DNA of 64,000 nucleotides, taken from the NCBI RefSeq assembly GCF_004193775.1, contig NC_041003.1, positions 49,094,111-49,158,110 on the forward strand, given 5' to 3'. The notes under the pieces were generated by a model that was given only the letters and a program-made list of their open reading frames with translations, was not told where the DNA came from and ran no database searches. Within the stretch, counting starts at the first letter, position 1. Each line of letters opens with the position of its first letter. The position numbers and the translations under genes were made by a program. The stretch is from Glycine soja (taxonomy: Eukaryota > Streptophyta > Magnoliopsida > Fabales > Fabaceae). Below are positions 39,192 through 51,395 of the stretch, piece by piece.

Positions 39192-42100
39192 CTGATAATT
39201 AAAATGGTGCTGAACCAATGCATAAACTGTAGGATGGAACCTTAACTTGACAGTTGAATAATCCTATTTTTATTCAAGATGGAAATGCTAATCAATTATA
39301 TTGCTTATAAATTTTGTAATTATGGGTTTTCACTTGAGAGCTGTTTTGATATGTGTTATTCTATTTCTTTTATTATTATTGTTCTAGAATGGTTGCTTGT
39401 TTTCTTCTTGTCCTTATTTATTTCCTCTAGATGAATTCTTCGATAAACATGAAATAAAAAATTATGATAAATTCCAAACTAAGCAATATGACACTTTATT
39501 TTGGAGTATTTTATTAAATTGCAGCTTTAGGCTTTGGTGTGCATGTGCATGTGTTTCTGTTATGTATATATGACCAATTGACATTAAGTGTCAAATTTTA
39601 TATTTCACCAAATCCTATTCCTTGCTTCTCCTTTAATCTAAAAGGCTAGGATTGATTCACTGAACCAATCACTTGACCAACTGTTTTCTCTTCCCACTAC
39701 ATGGGCCTTGCTGTTGTATTTTTTATTGCTTTTTTGCCTTGCTGAGCGCTGACGAGATTGTGATAAGAGTTCTTGGCTGGTGTTTCCTAAGAAGGTTCTA
39801 GCCGGCAGGTGAAGTTGCTTTATGTACCATAATACATCCTGGTATAAAGACAAGTCTCTAGTAGAGACTCTCTATAATCAATGATGCCAGCAACCATTAA
39901 TAAAATGACATTATAAACCAGATCTCATCAGCGTCCCCAAGCGGTCCATCTGTGTCACTGTGACAACTGGGTTTGTGAAGAAGAGAATTGGTCACATAAT
40001 TGATTTAGTGAATGAATATTAGCATTTAGATTAAAGGATAATGATAGGTAGGATTTGGCGACACATGTACAGTCACATAGACCTTGACATTGTTTCATTT
40101 GCTTTACATTAGTGTTTTTGTTTGTTTATTTATTTAGACTTTGTTTAATGTTACATATTGTGTGGCTTACCTTTTTAGAGGAGTTAAAGCTGCTTTGTGT
40201 TATTGAGATTGATTGTAGGGATAGAATAGGTTTAGGATTCCATTGTTATTGGTTCTGATACTTATGCTCATTGTTTGATGCATATTTCTGTGAGTCTTAT
40301 ATTGTAACTTTCTCCATCTTACTTTTACCTTTTCATTTTGCTTGTTAGTTTCTGTTTTTTTAAAGAGTGTTCCTTATCTTCATTCATGAAAAATGTTCAT
40401 TTGATTTAAATTCTGGGATTCTTTATTCCACTTTGTTCCCAAACATATCTTTTCAGGTTTGACCAGCCTACAAAAATAAAAATTCTCGGCTTCATTTTGG
40501 GTTCCACTCTTAAATTCTCTAACTACGGGAAGGTTTGATGTCTTGACGCTCTTCTATGTTTCTTTTTATATTTTTAGTTGTGGAGATAGAGATACAGATC
40601 AAGGTTTCTTATGTTCAGTTCCAGATTAACAGTGTTATGTGTGGGTTTTTATGCTGTGCTGAGACTATAAGGAAGTAACTTATTTGCTGATGTTGCTTGC
40701 AGCTAATGATTTTATCTTTATTCAAAGGAATTGGGAATGCCCTTATGCACATTCCAGAAGTTGGGCCATTGTTGTCCTCTTTTCTGGAGCAGTACTATGA
40801 TGAGCTCAATAAGTCTTGTCCAAAATTGTCAAACACTGAAACTCAGATAGTGTGCCTTTTGCTGGAGGTATGTGTATTTTGTTTAGTTTTAGCTTATGGA
40901 ACCTTTATTCTGAGGTTTGGTGTGAACTTGTTCCTCTTCATGTGTAGAGCTGTGTTATGTCATCTCCCTCTGGTGGAAATGATCTTCAAAATCTTTTACT
41001 GAAAGCTTTGCGGGTGAGATACTAAGATGTGTGTTTTACCTATGTCATGTTTTGTTATTTTGAATTTACTGACTTAATTCTTGGGAACTTTCAGTTGGGT
41101 GCCATGACTTCGGATGACCCTGCCTGTGTAAAGCCTTGCATCACTGTCTTGAACAAACTTAACAGTCAATTCTATATGGAGTTGAAGAATGAAGTAAAGG
41201 TCTTATTGGCAGTATATCTATTTATATTCAGAGTTTGTTGTTGTCATTCATGATAATTGATGAGTAGATCTAATGATCTAGATTATCACTAATGTAGCTT
41301 CTACTGTGACCTAAACTTATAATTTTTTCTTATGCCTGTCAGGAGGGTTTATTTTGTGAGCTCGTGTTTTTGTGGCATAATGATAATGGTGATGTACAAC
41401 GTGCAACTAAAGAGGCATTAATGCGCATCGATGTGAGTTCCTTGCTCTTGATCAAATGTTATTACTTATTAACCATGTGTTGTCTCAGTTAGTGTTCCCT
41501 TTTTTTTTTATGTATTTTTCTGGTGTGTGCGATTTCTTTAGTGGTTACTTGCAAAGAACTTAATCTTTTGGTATTATTCAATCTGGACCTTTGGGGTTTT
41601 CATCCCTTAAAGGTTGTTTAGTTTTTTTTCCCGGGGTGGTGGTGGATCTTGGATCCTTTCCCCCACCTTTGTGGTTTTCATCCCTTCAAAAAGGTTGTTT
41701 AGTTTTTTTTCCCGTGGTGGTGGTGGTGGTGGATCTTGGATCCTTTCCCCCTTTACCGTGGTTGATGAGCTCCCTAGTTTTAGCTTTGTGCTCTCTGATT
41801 CTGGACGAATCTTGGTCTCTCTCTTCGGCAGTATTCCCATCTATTCCCAGTCAGATCGTGATGGTTTCTGGCTGTTGACATGGCAACCTTCCTCTTGTGT
41901 TCAATCCTCTGTTATCTGCTGTCTCCTCTTCGTTGCAGTTCTGTTCCTTCCTTGCTTTTTGTTTGAATCAAACATGTGTTTCATCATTATCTGCTGGGTG
42001 TTTAGCTTCAAATTCATCAATTGACAAAATGGATGATGTTATTATTCATCAATTGATAGTAAATTTTTAAAAATGATAAGATAAATGTATTCTTCTAAAA

Positions 42101-45100
42101 ATCCTTAAACAATTAATATGGTAGTGGCCTGAGTTGAAATTTTAAAAATGTAAACTCCATTTTTATCACTGACCATAGCCTTTTGGATTAACTGGTTGTT
42201 TTGCACTATGAATGTTATTTGTTATTTATTTTGCATTATGCTTTTCAATGTCCAACCTCACCTAGTGGCATAAGGTTTTGTTGTTGTTTCTTTTCAATGT
42301 AGTGGGAGGTTTTTTCCAACTTTTTATTCCACGGAAGGAAAAAAATAAATAAAATTGAGAATAACTGGTGTATATATTGCAATTGCAGATTAGTTTCTCA
42401 ACTGTTGGCCACATGCTTGATCTTATACTTGCACAGAAGAGTTGTATAAGTAGTTCAGCAGAAGAAAAGATGGTGAAGAAACAAAAATTCATAGGACATC
42501 AAGAAGCAGGATATCCTCCTAATGACATATCCAGAAGAGATAATCCAGTCTACATCCTTAGTTCCCTTCTTGATGTTTTGCTACTGAAGAAGGACATAAC
42601 AAACAGGTGACTTGGTTACTTCTGAATCTGAACTTACATTATGGGTACTGCTAAGATGATTATTTAAAGCATTTAATCGTGCTAAATTCTCAATTTGATT
42701 CTTGCAGGCATTTACTTTTAGGGCCCTTATTTAAGCTTCTTAGCAAGGTGTTTTCAGGTGAATGGGTGAATGGTGCCTATTCCCCGGTGAGAAGGTTAAG
42801 CCAACCTTCAAGTCCTTCTGAAGCCAACAATTACACAATATATCATATTCAACAGACTCTGTTGATAATCCTGGAGGATATAATTATTTCTCTTAAAAGC
42901 ATGGCTCCGCTAAATGTATGCTTCCAAGTCATGAAGCCAGAAAATTTATTACGTTGTTAGAAATACTATTAGTACCTTTTCACTAATTTAGCTATTTCCT
43001 TATAGTAAGTTCTGTCATTGTTGACAGGAAAAAATAATAAGTGAAATTAACATCAAGCTATTGATAGAGTGTGCCCGGAAATCCCCCGTTGCAGTCACCC
43101 GCAACCATGTATTTTCTGTACTTTCTGCTGTTACCAGAGTCTTTCCAGGCGAAGTTTTGGAGCATATGCTTGATATTCTAGAAGTTATTGGACAAGCAGC
43201 TGTCACACAGGTTTGTTAATATAGGGTTTCCATGTACTGAACTTCGGGCATTCTTTGGGTAGAATAGCTTATATCCTTTTCTTATGTTTCCATGCTTGTT
43301 GGAAAGTTCCACAATTCCTACCTCGTTTACTAGGATGTGCTTTTTATAGTTGTTAAGATGAAATCTAACACGGTATCAAAGCCTACTGCCATTTCTGTCG
43401 TTTCCAAGTTTCCTTTGTGCATCACTTGGTCAGCCGGCATCCGTGGAGTGGGAGGGGGTGTTGAAAGTCCTACATCACCAATAGAAGTGCATGCTTAGAT
43501 TCTTATTAACTCTTGCAACTTAACTTTTAGTTGCAGTGTTTAAGAGAAATTCTTCATAATTCAATTTAGTAAGGACTAATAATTCAGTGTAGTAACTGTG
43601 GTGTCATCATTTCTCTTTTATGTGCCTGTAGATTGACAGTCATTCAAAGCATGTTTTTGAGGATCTTATATCTGCAATTGTTCCGTGTTGGCTGGCTAAG
43701 ACAGATGATGTGGAGAAATTACTAATGGTTGGTTTTTCACAGAAATGATCTTCTGCTGCTTGATAGAAAGAATCTCTTTGCAGTTCAACCTTCTTATGTT
43801 TTTTTTTTCCTCCAGATTTTCATGGATATATTGCCTGAAATCGTTGAGCACAGAAGGCTGTCATTTGTGTTATATCTATTAAGGTATTGTTCTACTTCTA
43901 CATCATGATCTTGCTATTGATACATTAGCCATTGGTTTTTGGTCTGTCTTATAATGATGGCTGTTTTGCAGAACTTTGGGTGAGGGTAAAAGCTTAGCCT
44001 CATTGCTTATCCTACTTTTGCGTTCATTAATTTCAAGGAAAGCTGCCTGTTTCCTTAATGTCAAGACACGAGATGATTTAACATTTTATACTGGGGAATG
44101 GGAATATAAATTTGCAGTGCAAATTTGTGAACAATATACGAGTATGATTTGGCTTCCTTCTTTAGTCATGCTGCTTGAGCAGAGGGGAAATAGTGATGTT
44201 GACCAGGCACTGTTTCTGGAATTGTTTATTGTAATGCAATTTTCCTTGCAAAAGTTGCAAGATCCAGAATTTGTGTTTAAGTTGGAATCAGGAGAAGATA
44301 CTGCAGTCATTCAGGTATAAATCCACGTCAGATGCATGCTAGATACTTGTATTCCTTTTAATGCCTTTATTCAGTTCTACAAGGCAAAGTCTAGATGTAA
44401 CTTATATTACGATATTTATGCTGATAAAAAAAAATATTACGATATTTATGAATAGCTTCTATTTTTGCCTGACCCATGCCCAATAATGGCTAACAGATAC
44501 ATACAGTATGTTGTTGAGATGTTGATATCTCATAATTCATAAATTTGGGCATACTATGTTGACACCCAGGGGCTGCAATGTGGTGTCACCACCCGTCCTG
44601 CCTTTTTGCAGCCAAGGGACGTGGTGGAAAGCTTTGATACCAATTGATAAGAACCTTGGGAGGACGAAACCACAAAAGTTGTCATTGTACTTAGTTAGAG
44701 AGCCCAAGGCCTTTTAAACCTCGCTAGAATTGCATACTTCTAATGTGCGATTCGATTCCCATAGTCTGCAATTGGACCCTACCATTAACATATATCTCCC
44801 CTGATTTATTAATTGAAGGAGGTCCGTGTGGGGTAAAAAAAAAAGCAGTATTGGACTTAAGTTTAAGGGGTGTCAATGTAATTTGCCTGACAAAATAGTA
44901 TGATACACATGATGAAGTTAAATTTCCATCAATCAGAAATTGTGATTTTAAGGTGAGGGACAGATCTTAGGATGATATTGAAGCAGAAGCAGACTTCATT
45001 ATTGTGAACTGAAATATTCATTGTTTGTAGAATATACATCATATTTGTTTGCCTTTTCTTTGTAGGTTCATGCTTAGATACTGTTTTTGGTTTTAGTGTG

Positions 45101-48100
45101 ATTGCAATGGCATTGGTGTTTCATGCTTATATGTGTGTTAATGTGTGATTGCAATGACACTTGTTTCTTAGATGAACATATTTCTCAGAAATTGGACTTA
45201 GGGCCCTAATTCAACCCCACAAAAACTGGCTTGTAAGGTGAGGACTGCCCAAGTTTGATAAGTTCTATTTAACCACATGTCTAGTTGATGTGGGACAAAA
45301 TCACCATCCCTCGGGTTGCAATTAAGGCAACCCCCAAAGAGGCCACAACTAAGGCTAGGGGTGACCGCAATTTACTGAATTTAGGCGACATTCCGACAAT
45401 AGTCATAACCAAAACATGAACTGAAATATTCTTTGTAGAATATATGTCATATTTTATTTTTTCTTTGTAGGTTTAATATTGAGATTTTTGGTTTCTTATT
45501 GTGATAGCAATGGCATTAGTGTTGCGTGCTTATATTTTTCTGTAATTGTTCTAATCTTTAAATAAGCCTTATAAACTCTTGTTTTTTTTTATGAACATAT
45601 TCATAATCAAAATAAATGTGATGGCCTCTTCAATTTCAGAGGGCACTAGGTGAGCTTATGGAGCAGGTTGTTTTACTCTTGCAACTTGTAGATGCAAGAA
45701 AAAAACAACTGAATTTCCCTGTAATTCTGAGGAGAGAGTTGAAGGAAACTATGCGAGCAGTTGTAAGGAATCTAACAACAGTCATGATACCTGTCATATA
45801 TTTTAGGAGCATAATTAAATTGCTTCGTCATGCAGACAAGAATGTAGGAAAAAAGGTATGGTTTTCAATGAAGTTACAAAATATGAGATTTTATTAGGAT
45901 CTTGCATTATTTTGATACAAGGGTAAAGTGGTAAACCACCATTTGTTGGTGTCTTTATCTGCTTTGTAGTATTCTATTAAACATCCTGATTTTCAAGATG
46001 TTTACTTAATTTGGTGGGTATACACAATGGTCATTTATTCTTTTATCATATGATGATTATTGAGTTATATTAACATATGTTATGAATACCGTTAGTTGTA
46101 TATAGACTGTAAATTGTTTAGTTTGTATTGACCACACATCTTGGTAAATTATTTATTTGCCTTTTAATGTGTGTGCATAAGCACATGATAAGAAGCCAAA
46201 AATACTAAGGGGGACGATTACTTGCACTTTTATTTCCTGTTTTCATTTTCGGTTTTCACTTTTTAATTACAAAAATACCACCTTGTTTTCAATCTGTTCC
46301 CTGTTTTCATGTATTTGTACAGGAAATGCTAAAAGCTTTTTTTTCTCCATTTCCTGTACAAATCTATGAGAATAGGAAACAAATTGAAAACAAGTTGACA
46401 TTTTTGTAATTAAAGAAAACAGGCAATAGAAGTGCAAGCAAATGCCCCAAGTTTTTAATAGAAAAGAAAGTATTGGTATATCGAAAAACATTAAAGTTTT
46501 CCAATGTTTGCACACCATGTGCCCATGTGCACAGAATAGAAATCCACATTTTTTGTGTGGTGTGAAAGCAAGACAGTGAGAAACTGAGTTGATATTTGTA
46601 TTTCTTGTGCTGCAGGCTCTTGGGCTGTTATGTGAGGTTGCAAGAAATCACAAAAATGTCAGCTTAAAGCTTAAAGGCAATAAAGGTTCAAGGTCAACTC
46701 CAAGTTTTCTTTTGCTTCATATGAATGAAACTTCTCAAGAATCACTTAATAAATTGTGTTTAGAAATTATTCGAGTACTTGATGATTCATCAAATACCTC
46801 CTTGAAAGTGGCAGCAGTTTCAGCATTAGAAGTTCTAGCTGAAAGATTTCCTTCTAATAATTCCATCTTTAGTCTGTGCCTTGGATCTGTTACAAGACAT
46901 ATTGTGTCTCATAACTTGGCTGTGACTTCTAGCTGCCTCAGAACAACTGCTGCCCTGATCAATGTTCTAGGTCCAAAATCACTGGCAGAACTTCCCAAGA
47001 TTATGGACAATGTGATGAAGTCATCTCGTCGAGTATTGGCTAGTTTGGATAAGAAACCCGAAACCACCGATGTTTTATCAGCCTCAAATGAATCCCATTT
47101 TTATGTTCTCATCACTTTGGAGGCAGTCGTGGACAAGCTTGGTGGATTTTTAAATCCATATCTCACAAATATCATGGAGCTTCTGGTGCTTTATCCTGAA
47201 TATGTTTCAGGAGTAGATGCAAAAGTGGAGTCTAGAGCTCATGGAGTACGAAAGCTTCTTGCTGAAAAAATTCCTGTAAGGCTTGTTATAATGTAGCATT
47301 GTGTAAATGTGGTATGAAATGAAATACCCGTTTTTTTCTTTACCAAACACTTTATTTTTTTACAGGTTCGACTTGCCCTGCCACCTTTGTTAAAATTATA
47401 CCCAGCTGCCATTGAGGCTGGGGATAAAAGCTTAACAATTGTATTTGATATGTTGGGAACCATAATTGGTACAATGGACAGATCATCTATTGTGGCATTC
47501 CATGGAAAGGTATTTGACCTTTGTTTGGTTGCTCTTGATCTGCGCTGTCAAAGTCCTCCTTCAGTTCAAAACATTGATGTAGTGGAAAAAGCTGTGCTTA
47601 ACACAATGACTGTTCTGACCCTAAAACTTACTGAGAGCATGTTCAAGCCTCTTCTCATAAAGAGTATTGAGTGGGCAGAATCTGAAGTGGATGAAACTGC
47701 CTCTAGCGGAAGCATTGATAGGGTCATATCGTTCTATGGCATGGTAAATAAGCTTACAGAGAGCCATCGGTAAGTCAGTATTTTGTTAGCTAGTTATTGT
47801 TCGTTTTAGAAAATGGTCTTTGAAATAAGCATGCTTTGAGTTTATTTAAACGACACTTTATTTGTGTTTCTAAATATTTTGTATCAGAAGAAGAGTTTAG
47901 CTTTTTGTTTGTATTAAATTATGTATGTATATATTAATGTAGATACGAAAATTGTGTTTTGAACCACTGTAATATGTCAACCACTTGTGACAGTTGAGAT
48001 TTGTACCATTTGGTCTCAGTATTAAACTGGAAGTTAGTTATCAATGCGATTTCCTTAATTGTCTATGATGTTTACACGAATAAACATAAGAATATAATCA

Positions 48101-50645
48101 GTTATGATGTTACCTTGTTTACCCAAAATAATGATCAAATCACAGCGGTTTAAGATGGTGCTATATCCTTATTTGTAGGTCATTGTTTGTTCCTTACTTC
48201 AAACACTTGCTTGGTAGTTGTGTTCATCATCTTAGTGAAGGTGGAGATGTGAAAGTGTCTAGAGTGAATCAGAAGAAAAAGGCCAGGATTCTGGATGATG
48301 GCAATATAAAAGAAATAGGCAGTGTGTCTATCAATGCCTGGCATCTCAGGGCACTAGTCTTGTCATCCTTACATAAGTGTTTCCTGTACGACACTGGGAC
48401 CTTGAAGTTTCTTGACTCCTCAAATTTTCAGGCAAGTGAATTCTTTACATAATAAGAACTCTCATTTGTTTCATCTATCCGTATACGTTGCCAAAGCTTT
48501 TGGATACTGAACTGATGTGTCTGTGAAGTATCGGGCCTTTATAGTTATGAAAATCTAATATAGTTTACATGAGACATAGAAGCATATATAAACATTGAAA
48601 AGCGTTGTCCCTTGATGAACCAAAATGGAAACTCTTTATGGATGATCTCAAAAAAGGATTGAGATTGATACTATTCCTATTTGTAGATAATAGGATGTGA
48701 TTTAAGATGATTTTTTTTAGTAATGTGCAGGCAATATGCTTTTAATTTGAATTTCTAGATTTTTTTTTTTACATATCTAGATTTATATCTTATACCTATC
48801 CTATCCTATGTATTTTTAGAATAATTGCATAGTCATTTTAGTACTTTTCATATCTGATATATGCATCGTATTGGCATCAGTATCTATTTTCACCGTTTCG
48901 AGTGGTTATGAAAAAATTCTCTAGGAAGACTTTTTTTCCACCTAGTTGAGTGGATTTTTTAAAGGCTGTGCATTAATTGGGAATTTTTCCATTCCATTTA
49001 AAAATACTTTGCATGTTTTCTCATTCCATTATTAAGGAATAAAATATTCCCAAATCTTTCAGCTTCCTTCAGCAATATTCTTGCTCATTATATTCCCTCA
49101 CTGACTGTAATATCTTGTTTGCTGCTTGCTACAGATGTTGTTGAGACCTATTGTTTCACAACTTGTTGTAGATCCACCAGCACTGTTGGATGACAGCATT
49201 AATATACCAAGTGTGAAGGAAGTTGATGACCTACTGGTTGTATGCATTGGTCAAATGGCAGTGACTGCTGGATCAGACCTTTTGTGGAAACCTTTGAATC
49301 ATGAGGTGATTTTACAATTTCTATTCTTTTATACTATTTGTTAATGATTGTGCAAGTAATTTGATACTGACATACTGGTAATCTTGTTTTTCATTGAGTG
49401 AATATGACTGGTTCTACTATTCTCCCTATTAGTTTGGGTGCATGGATGCCCCATGACATTTTAACAATAGAAGTAATTATCTATCTAAAGGCCATAATAA
49501 AAGTGCAAGTTACAGATAGGGCCCCCGAAAACTTTTAATTTAACAAATGCCTCTCACATGCATACATTCAGGCAGTAGCTGTAGTGCAGCAGCAAGCCAA
49601 CTGGGCTCCTAGCAATGGCAGCAGGTCCAAATATGGAGTTTCCAACATTAGTCATTCAAACTAGAAAAACGAGCTAATCATTACCAAAACCTTCCTTTGC
49701 TAGACCTCCATTTTTTGCGTTGCTAACAACTACCTATCAACATCACCCTAAGCATAGTAAAACCATGTCCTATTTAGGAAAACTTCAACAAGAACTTCTA
49801 AGAAGAAAATAAGAAGGTAAAATGGATTGACTTTCTTCCGTAAGTTAAAATTAACTTGTGCACAAGTTAAAATAAGTTTTTGGAGAAGCTAAATGAGAGC
49901 TTCTATAAAAGTTGATTTTGACTTATGAGGGAAGCTTAATTCATTTTACACTCTTTTTTTTATTATTCTGTAAGTGCTTATTGAATAGTTTATCCGAAAA
50001 GGGTTTCAGTCATAGACTCGACCTTTTCTGATATGTTTATTGGGCTTTACAAGGTTTAATTGTAAACATGCTGCAGCTTTTATGCCATTTTGATCAAACT
50101 TTAGTAATCATGTCAATTGACCCTTTGTATCCCTGCGGTTTTGACCTACGGGTGAATTATCTTTAAAGATCTGAACTTGCTCCTGTACTCTTGCATCCCC
50201 ATTTCATAATATATTAGCTTTGGTCCTTTGTAGTCATCCATGCCTCATTTATGCGGTTGAAGTTTAGCCCATTAGTTCGTTGTTATAGTTTTGGGTATTC
50301 AGTAATATGTAAAGCTCTTGAATGCTATATGTTTGTACCCCACACATACTACTATACTAGTATTCCTAAGCAACTGAATATCTTTCTGCCTTCTTTATCC
50401 GGTTTTTTTTGCAGGTTTTGATGCAGACACGGAGTGAAAAATTGCGAGCTAAAATATTGGGCCTCAGAATTGTTAAATATTTTGTGGAGAACTTGAAAGA
50501 AGAATATCTAGTGTTCATAGCTGAAACAATCCCCTTCCTCGGTGAACTGCTTGAGGATGTGGAGCTTTCAGTTAAATCTCTTGCTCAGGAAATTCTGCAG
50601 GAAATGGAATCTCTGAGTGGAGAAAGCCTTCGCCAATACCTATGA
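28381..50645 (+). CDS. UTP10 / HEATR1 (BP28), U3 snoRNP SSU-processome HEAT-repeat protein (39 exons, 2147 aa)
   Basis: Exons: 28381-28540, 28716-28929, 29065-29160, 29259-29376, 29462-29629, 30858-31028, 31221-31276, 31381-31470, 31570-31718, 33082-33164, 33252-33380, 33514-33588, 35101-35269, 36010-36149, 36283-36375, 36807-36987, 37232-37326, 37446-37595, 37724-37880, 38043-38176, 38377-38458, 38550-38730, 40457-40532, 40703-40867, 40948-41013, 41095-41199, 41343-41432, 42389-42606, 42708-42915, 43028-43210, 43632-43727, 43816-43883, 43972-44314, 45640-45855, 46616-47275, 47366-47769, 48179-48431, 49135-49305, 50415-50645. The sum is an exact multiple of three with no internal stop. The start [20 protein letters not shown] and the 2147-aa length fit plant and animal UTP10/HEATR1. 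The N-terminal UTP10 domain is near residues 230-350, HEAT helices follow, and the BP28 C-terminal domain is near 1850-2010. It is a t-UTP/UtpA subunit acting in the nucleolus in pre-rRNA transcription and 18S processing. Intron 37 uses a GC donor. Confidence 0.95.
31082..31114. repeat. homopolymer junction T11-G16
   Basis: Eleven T are followed by sixteen G, one A and five G, in intron 6 of UTP10. G-runs this long are rare in this AT-rich sequence. Confidence 0.9.
33613..33881. repeat. degenerate tandem duplication, about 139-bp unit, in UTP10 intron 12
   Basis: The unit beginning TGTCCTCCCAAAAC at 33613 recurs at 33752. Both copies share AATTTGTATTTTTTGTTT, a CCTTGATGT block and a TTGATGTG(G/T)TTTAT block. 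The second copy ends at an (AC)n tract. Confidence 0.75.
33882..33904. repeat. (AC)n microsatellite
   Basis: Eleven AC units directly after the second copy of the intron 12 duplication. Confidence 0.9.
39146..39188. repeat. interrupted (AT)n microsatellite in UTP10 intron 22
   Basis: AT repeats with one ACAT interruption, ending in ACACA. Confidence 0.9.
41594..41757. repeat. two-copy tandem repeat with GGT expansion in UTP10 intron 27
   Basis: The unit TTTTCATCCCTT...GGTTGTTTAGTTTTTTTTCCC...GGTGG...GATCTTGGATCCTTTCCCCC occurs twice in a row, about 78-85 bp each. The inner GGT run is longer in the second copy. Confidence 0.85.
43297..43540 (+). mobile_element. decayed TRIM-like miniature LTR element in UTP10 intron 30
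   Basis: In order: an LTR-like start TGTTGGAAAGTTCCACA at 43297; an LTR end ATCTAACA at 43370; a primer-binding site CGGTATCAAAGCC (43371-43383), one or two mismatches from the complement of the initiator tRNA-Met 3' end; about 65 bp of internal DNA; a polypurine tract GGGAGGGGG ending at 43458; and a second LTR start TGTTGAAAGTCCTACATC at 43459. The order is that of a terminal-repeat retrotransposon in miniature. The 3' boundary is not resolved. Confidence 0.5.
44560..44830 (-). mobile_element. LTR retroelement remnant with tRNA-iMet primer-binding site
   Basis: On the minus strand TTGGTATCAAAGC (44643-44631) matches the iMet primer-binding site and follows TTATCAA, a typical LTR end. The LTR body would lie at higher coordinates (to about 44800). 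GATTCGATTCC at 44749-44759 also fits a Pol III B box, so part of this stretch might be SINE-derived. It lies inside UTP10 intron 33. Confidence 0.4.
44995..45560. repeat. direct repeat of about 140 bp flanking an LTR remnant in UTP10 intron 33
   Basis: Copy 1 (about 44995-45145) and copy 2 (about 45413-45545) share TGAACTGAAATATTC, TTTCTTTGTAGGTT and GCAATGGCATT(G/A)GTGTT in order. Between them, 45190-45300 on the minus strand reads like a legume LTR: CCCACATCAACTAGACATG...CTCACCTTACAAGCCAG...GGTTGAATTAGG. Confidence 0.6.
46209..46448. mobile_element. hairpin MITE in UTP10 intron 34
   Basis: Two arms of about 110 and 90 bp are inverted copies separated by a spacer of about 20 bp near 46330-46350. 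The left arm has CTTGCACTTTTATTTCCTG and TTTGTACAGGAAATG. The right arm in reverse complement has CTTGCACTTCTATTGCCTG and TTTGTACAGGAAATGG. The ends are GGGGGACGATTACTTGCAC and GTGCAAGCAAATGCCCC. Confidence 0.75.
48432..48437 (+). other. GC splice donor of UTP10 intron 37
   Basis: The exon 37 end CAG is followed by GCAAGT, the strong form of the minor GC-AG donor class. Only this junction joins in phase to exon 38 at 49135. The nearest GT (48436) would put exon 38 out of frame. Confidence 0.8.
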
Positions 50646-51395
50646 CGTAGATTAGGAGAGCCGTATTCATGGTTTTGTGACATGAGCAAAGAGCTAGAGA
50701 TGTGTAATCAAACAAAAAATATAATGGATAGGCCAGTGTAAACTGTGGTTAATCAAGGAAAATTAGCATTTATTTATTCTGATAAAGGTTAAAGTTCAAT
50801 TTTTCCCGTGCAATTTTTAAACTCAGTCATTTATAGCATAGTGCTTTTGGGGGTACTTGTGATAGTAAGAGAAAAGAAAAAGAAAGATTAAATTGGTTTA
50901 TTTTTTAAAATATCATTTATACATTCTCCAGAGGAATTTTATCCGAGACTCTTGTACTTCTTATTTTTTGACAAGAATTCTATTTTGTATCTTTCATTTT
51001 TAAGCTTTATCATTTCATTATCTTTGAAAACTTTTTTTTTATTAAGTTTTTGACGCATACTAAATGTTTAAGCTTTTATTATTTCATTATTGTATCTCTT
51101 CAATGTATATATTTTTTCTTATTTGATATTCTGCCTCATGAATAGTTATCACAGCTTCTTCTTGGTTTGTTGTTAGCTAGTGAGAGAGTGAGGGAGAGTA
51201 GTAGTATTAAAAGGGAGATGTTAATCTCAGACATAATCCTTGGACCTTGGTACACACCAAAAAAAAAGAAAAACACGAGACCTCAAGAATTACACAAGAT
51301 GTAAAAGGAACATAATAAACCTTGAGAATTGAACTGGATATAGTAACAACATCGTTAAGCACACATAAATTCAAGGCTGCTTGCTGATGTCACTA
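50646..51395. other. intergenic between convergent UTP10 and TIR-TIR genes
   Basis: 3' untranslated and intergenic DNA. No further gene recognised. Confidence 0.5.
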
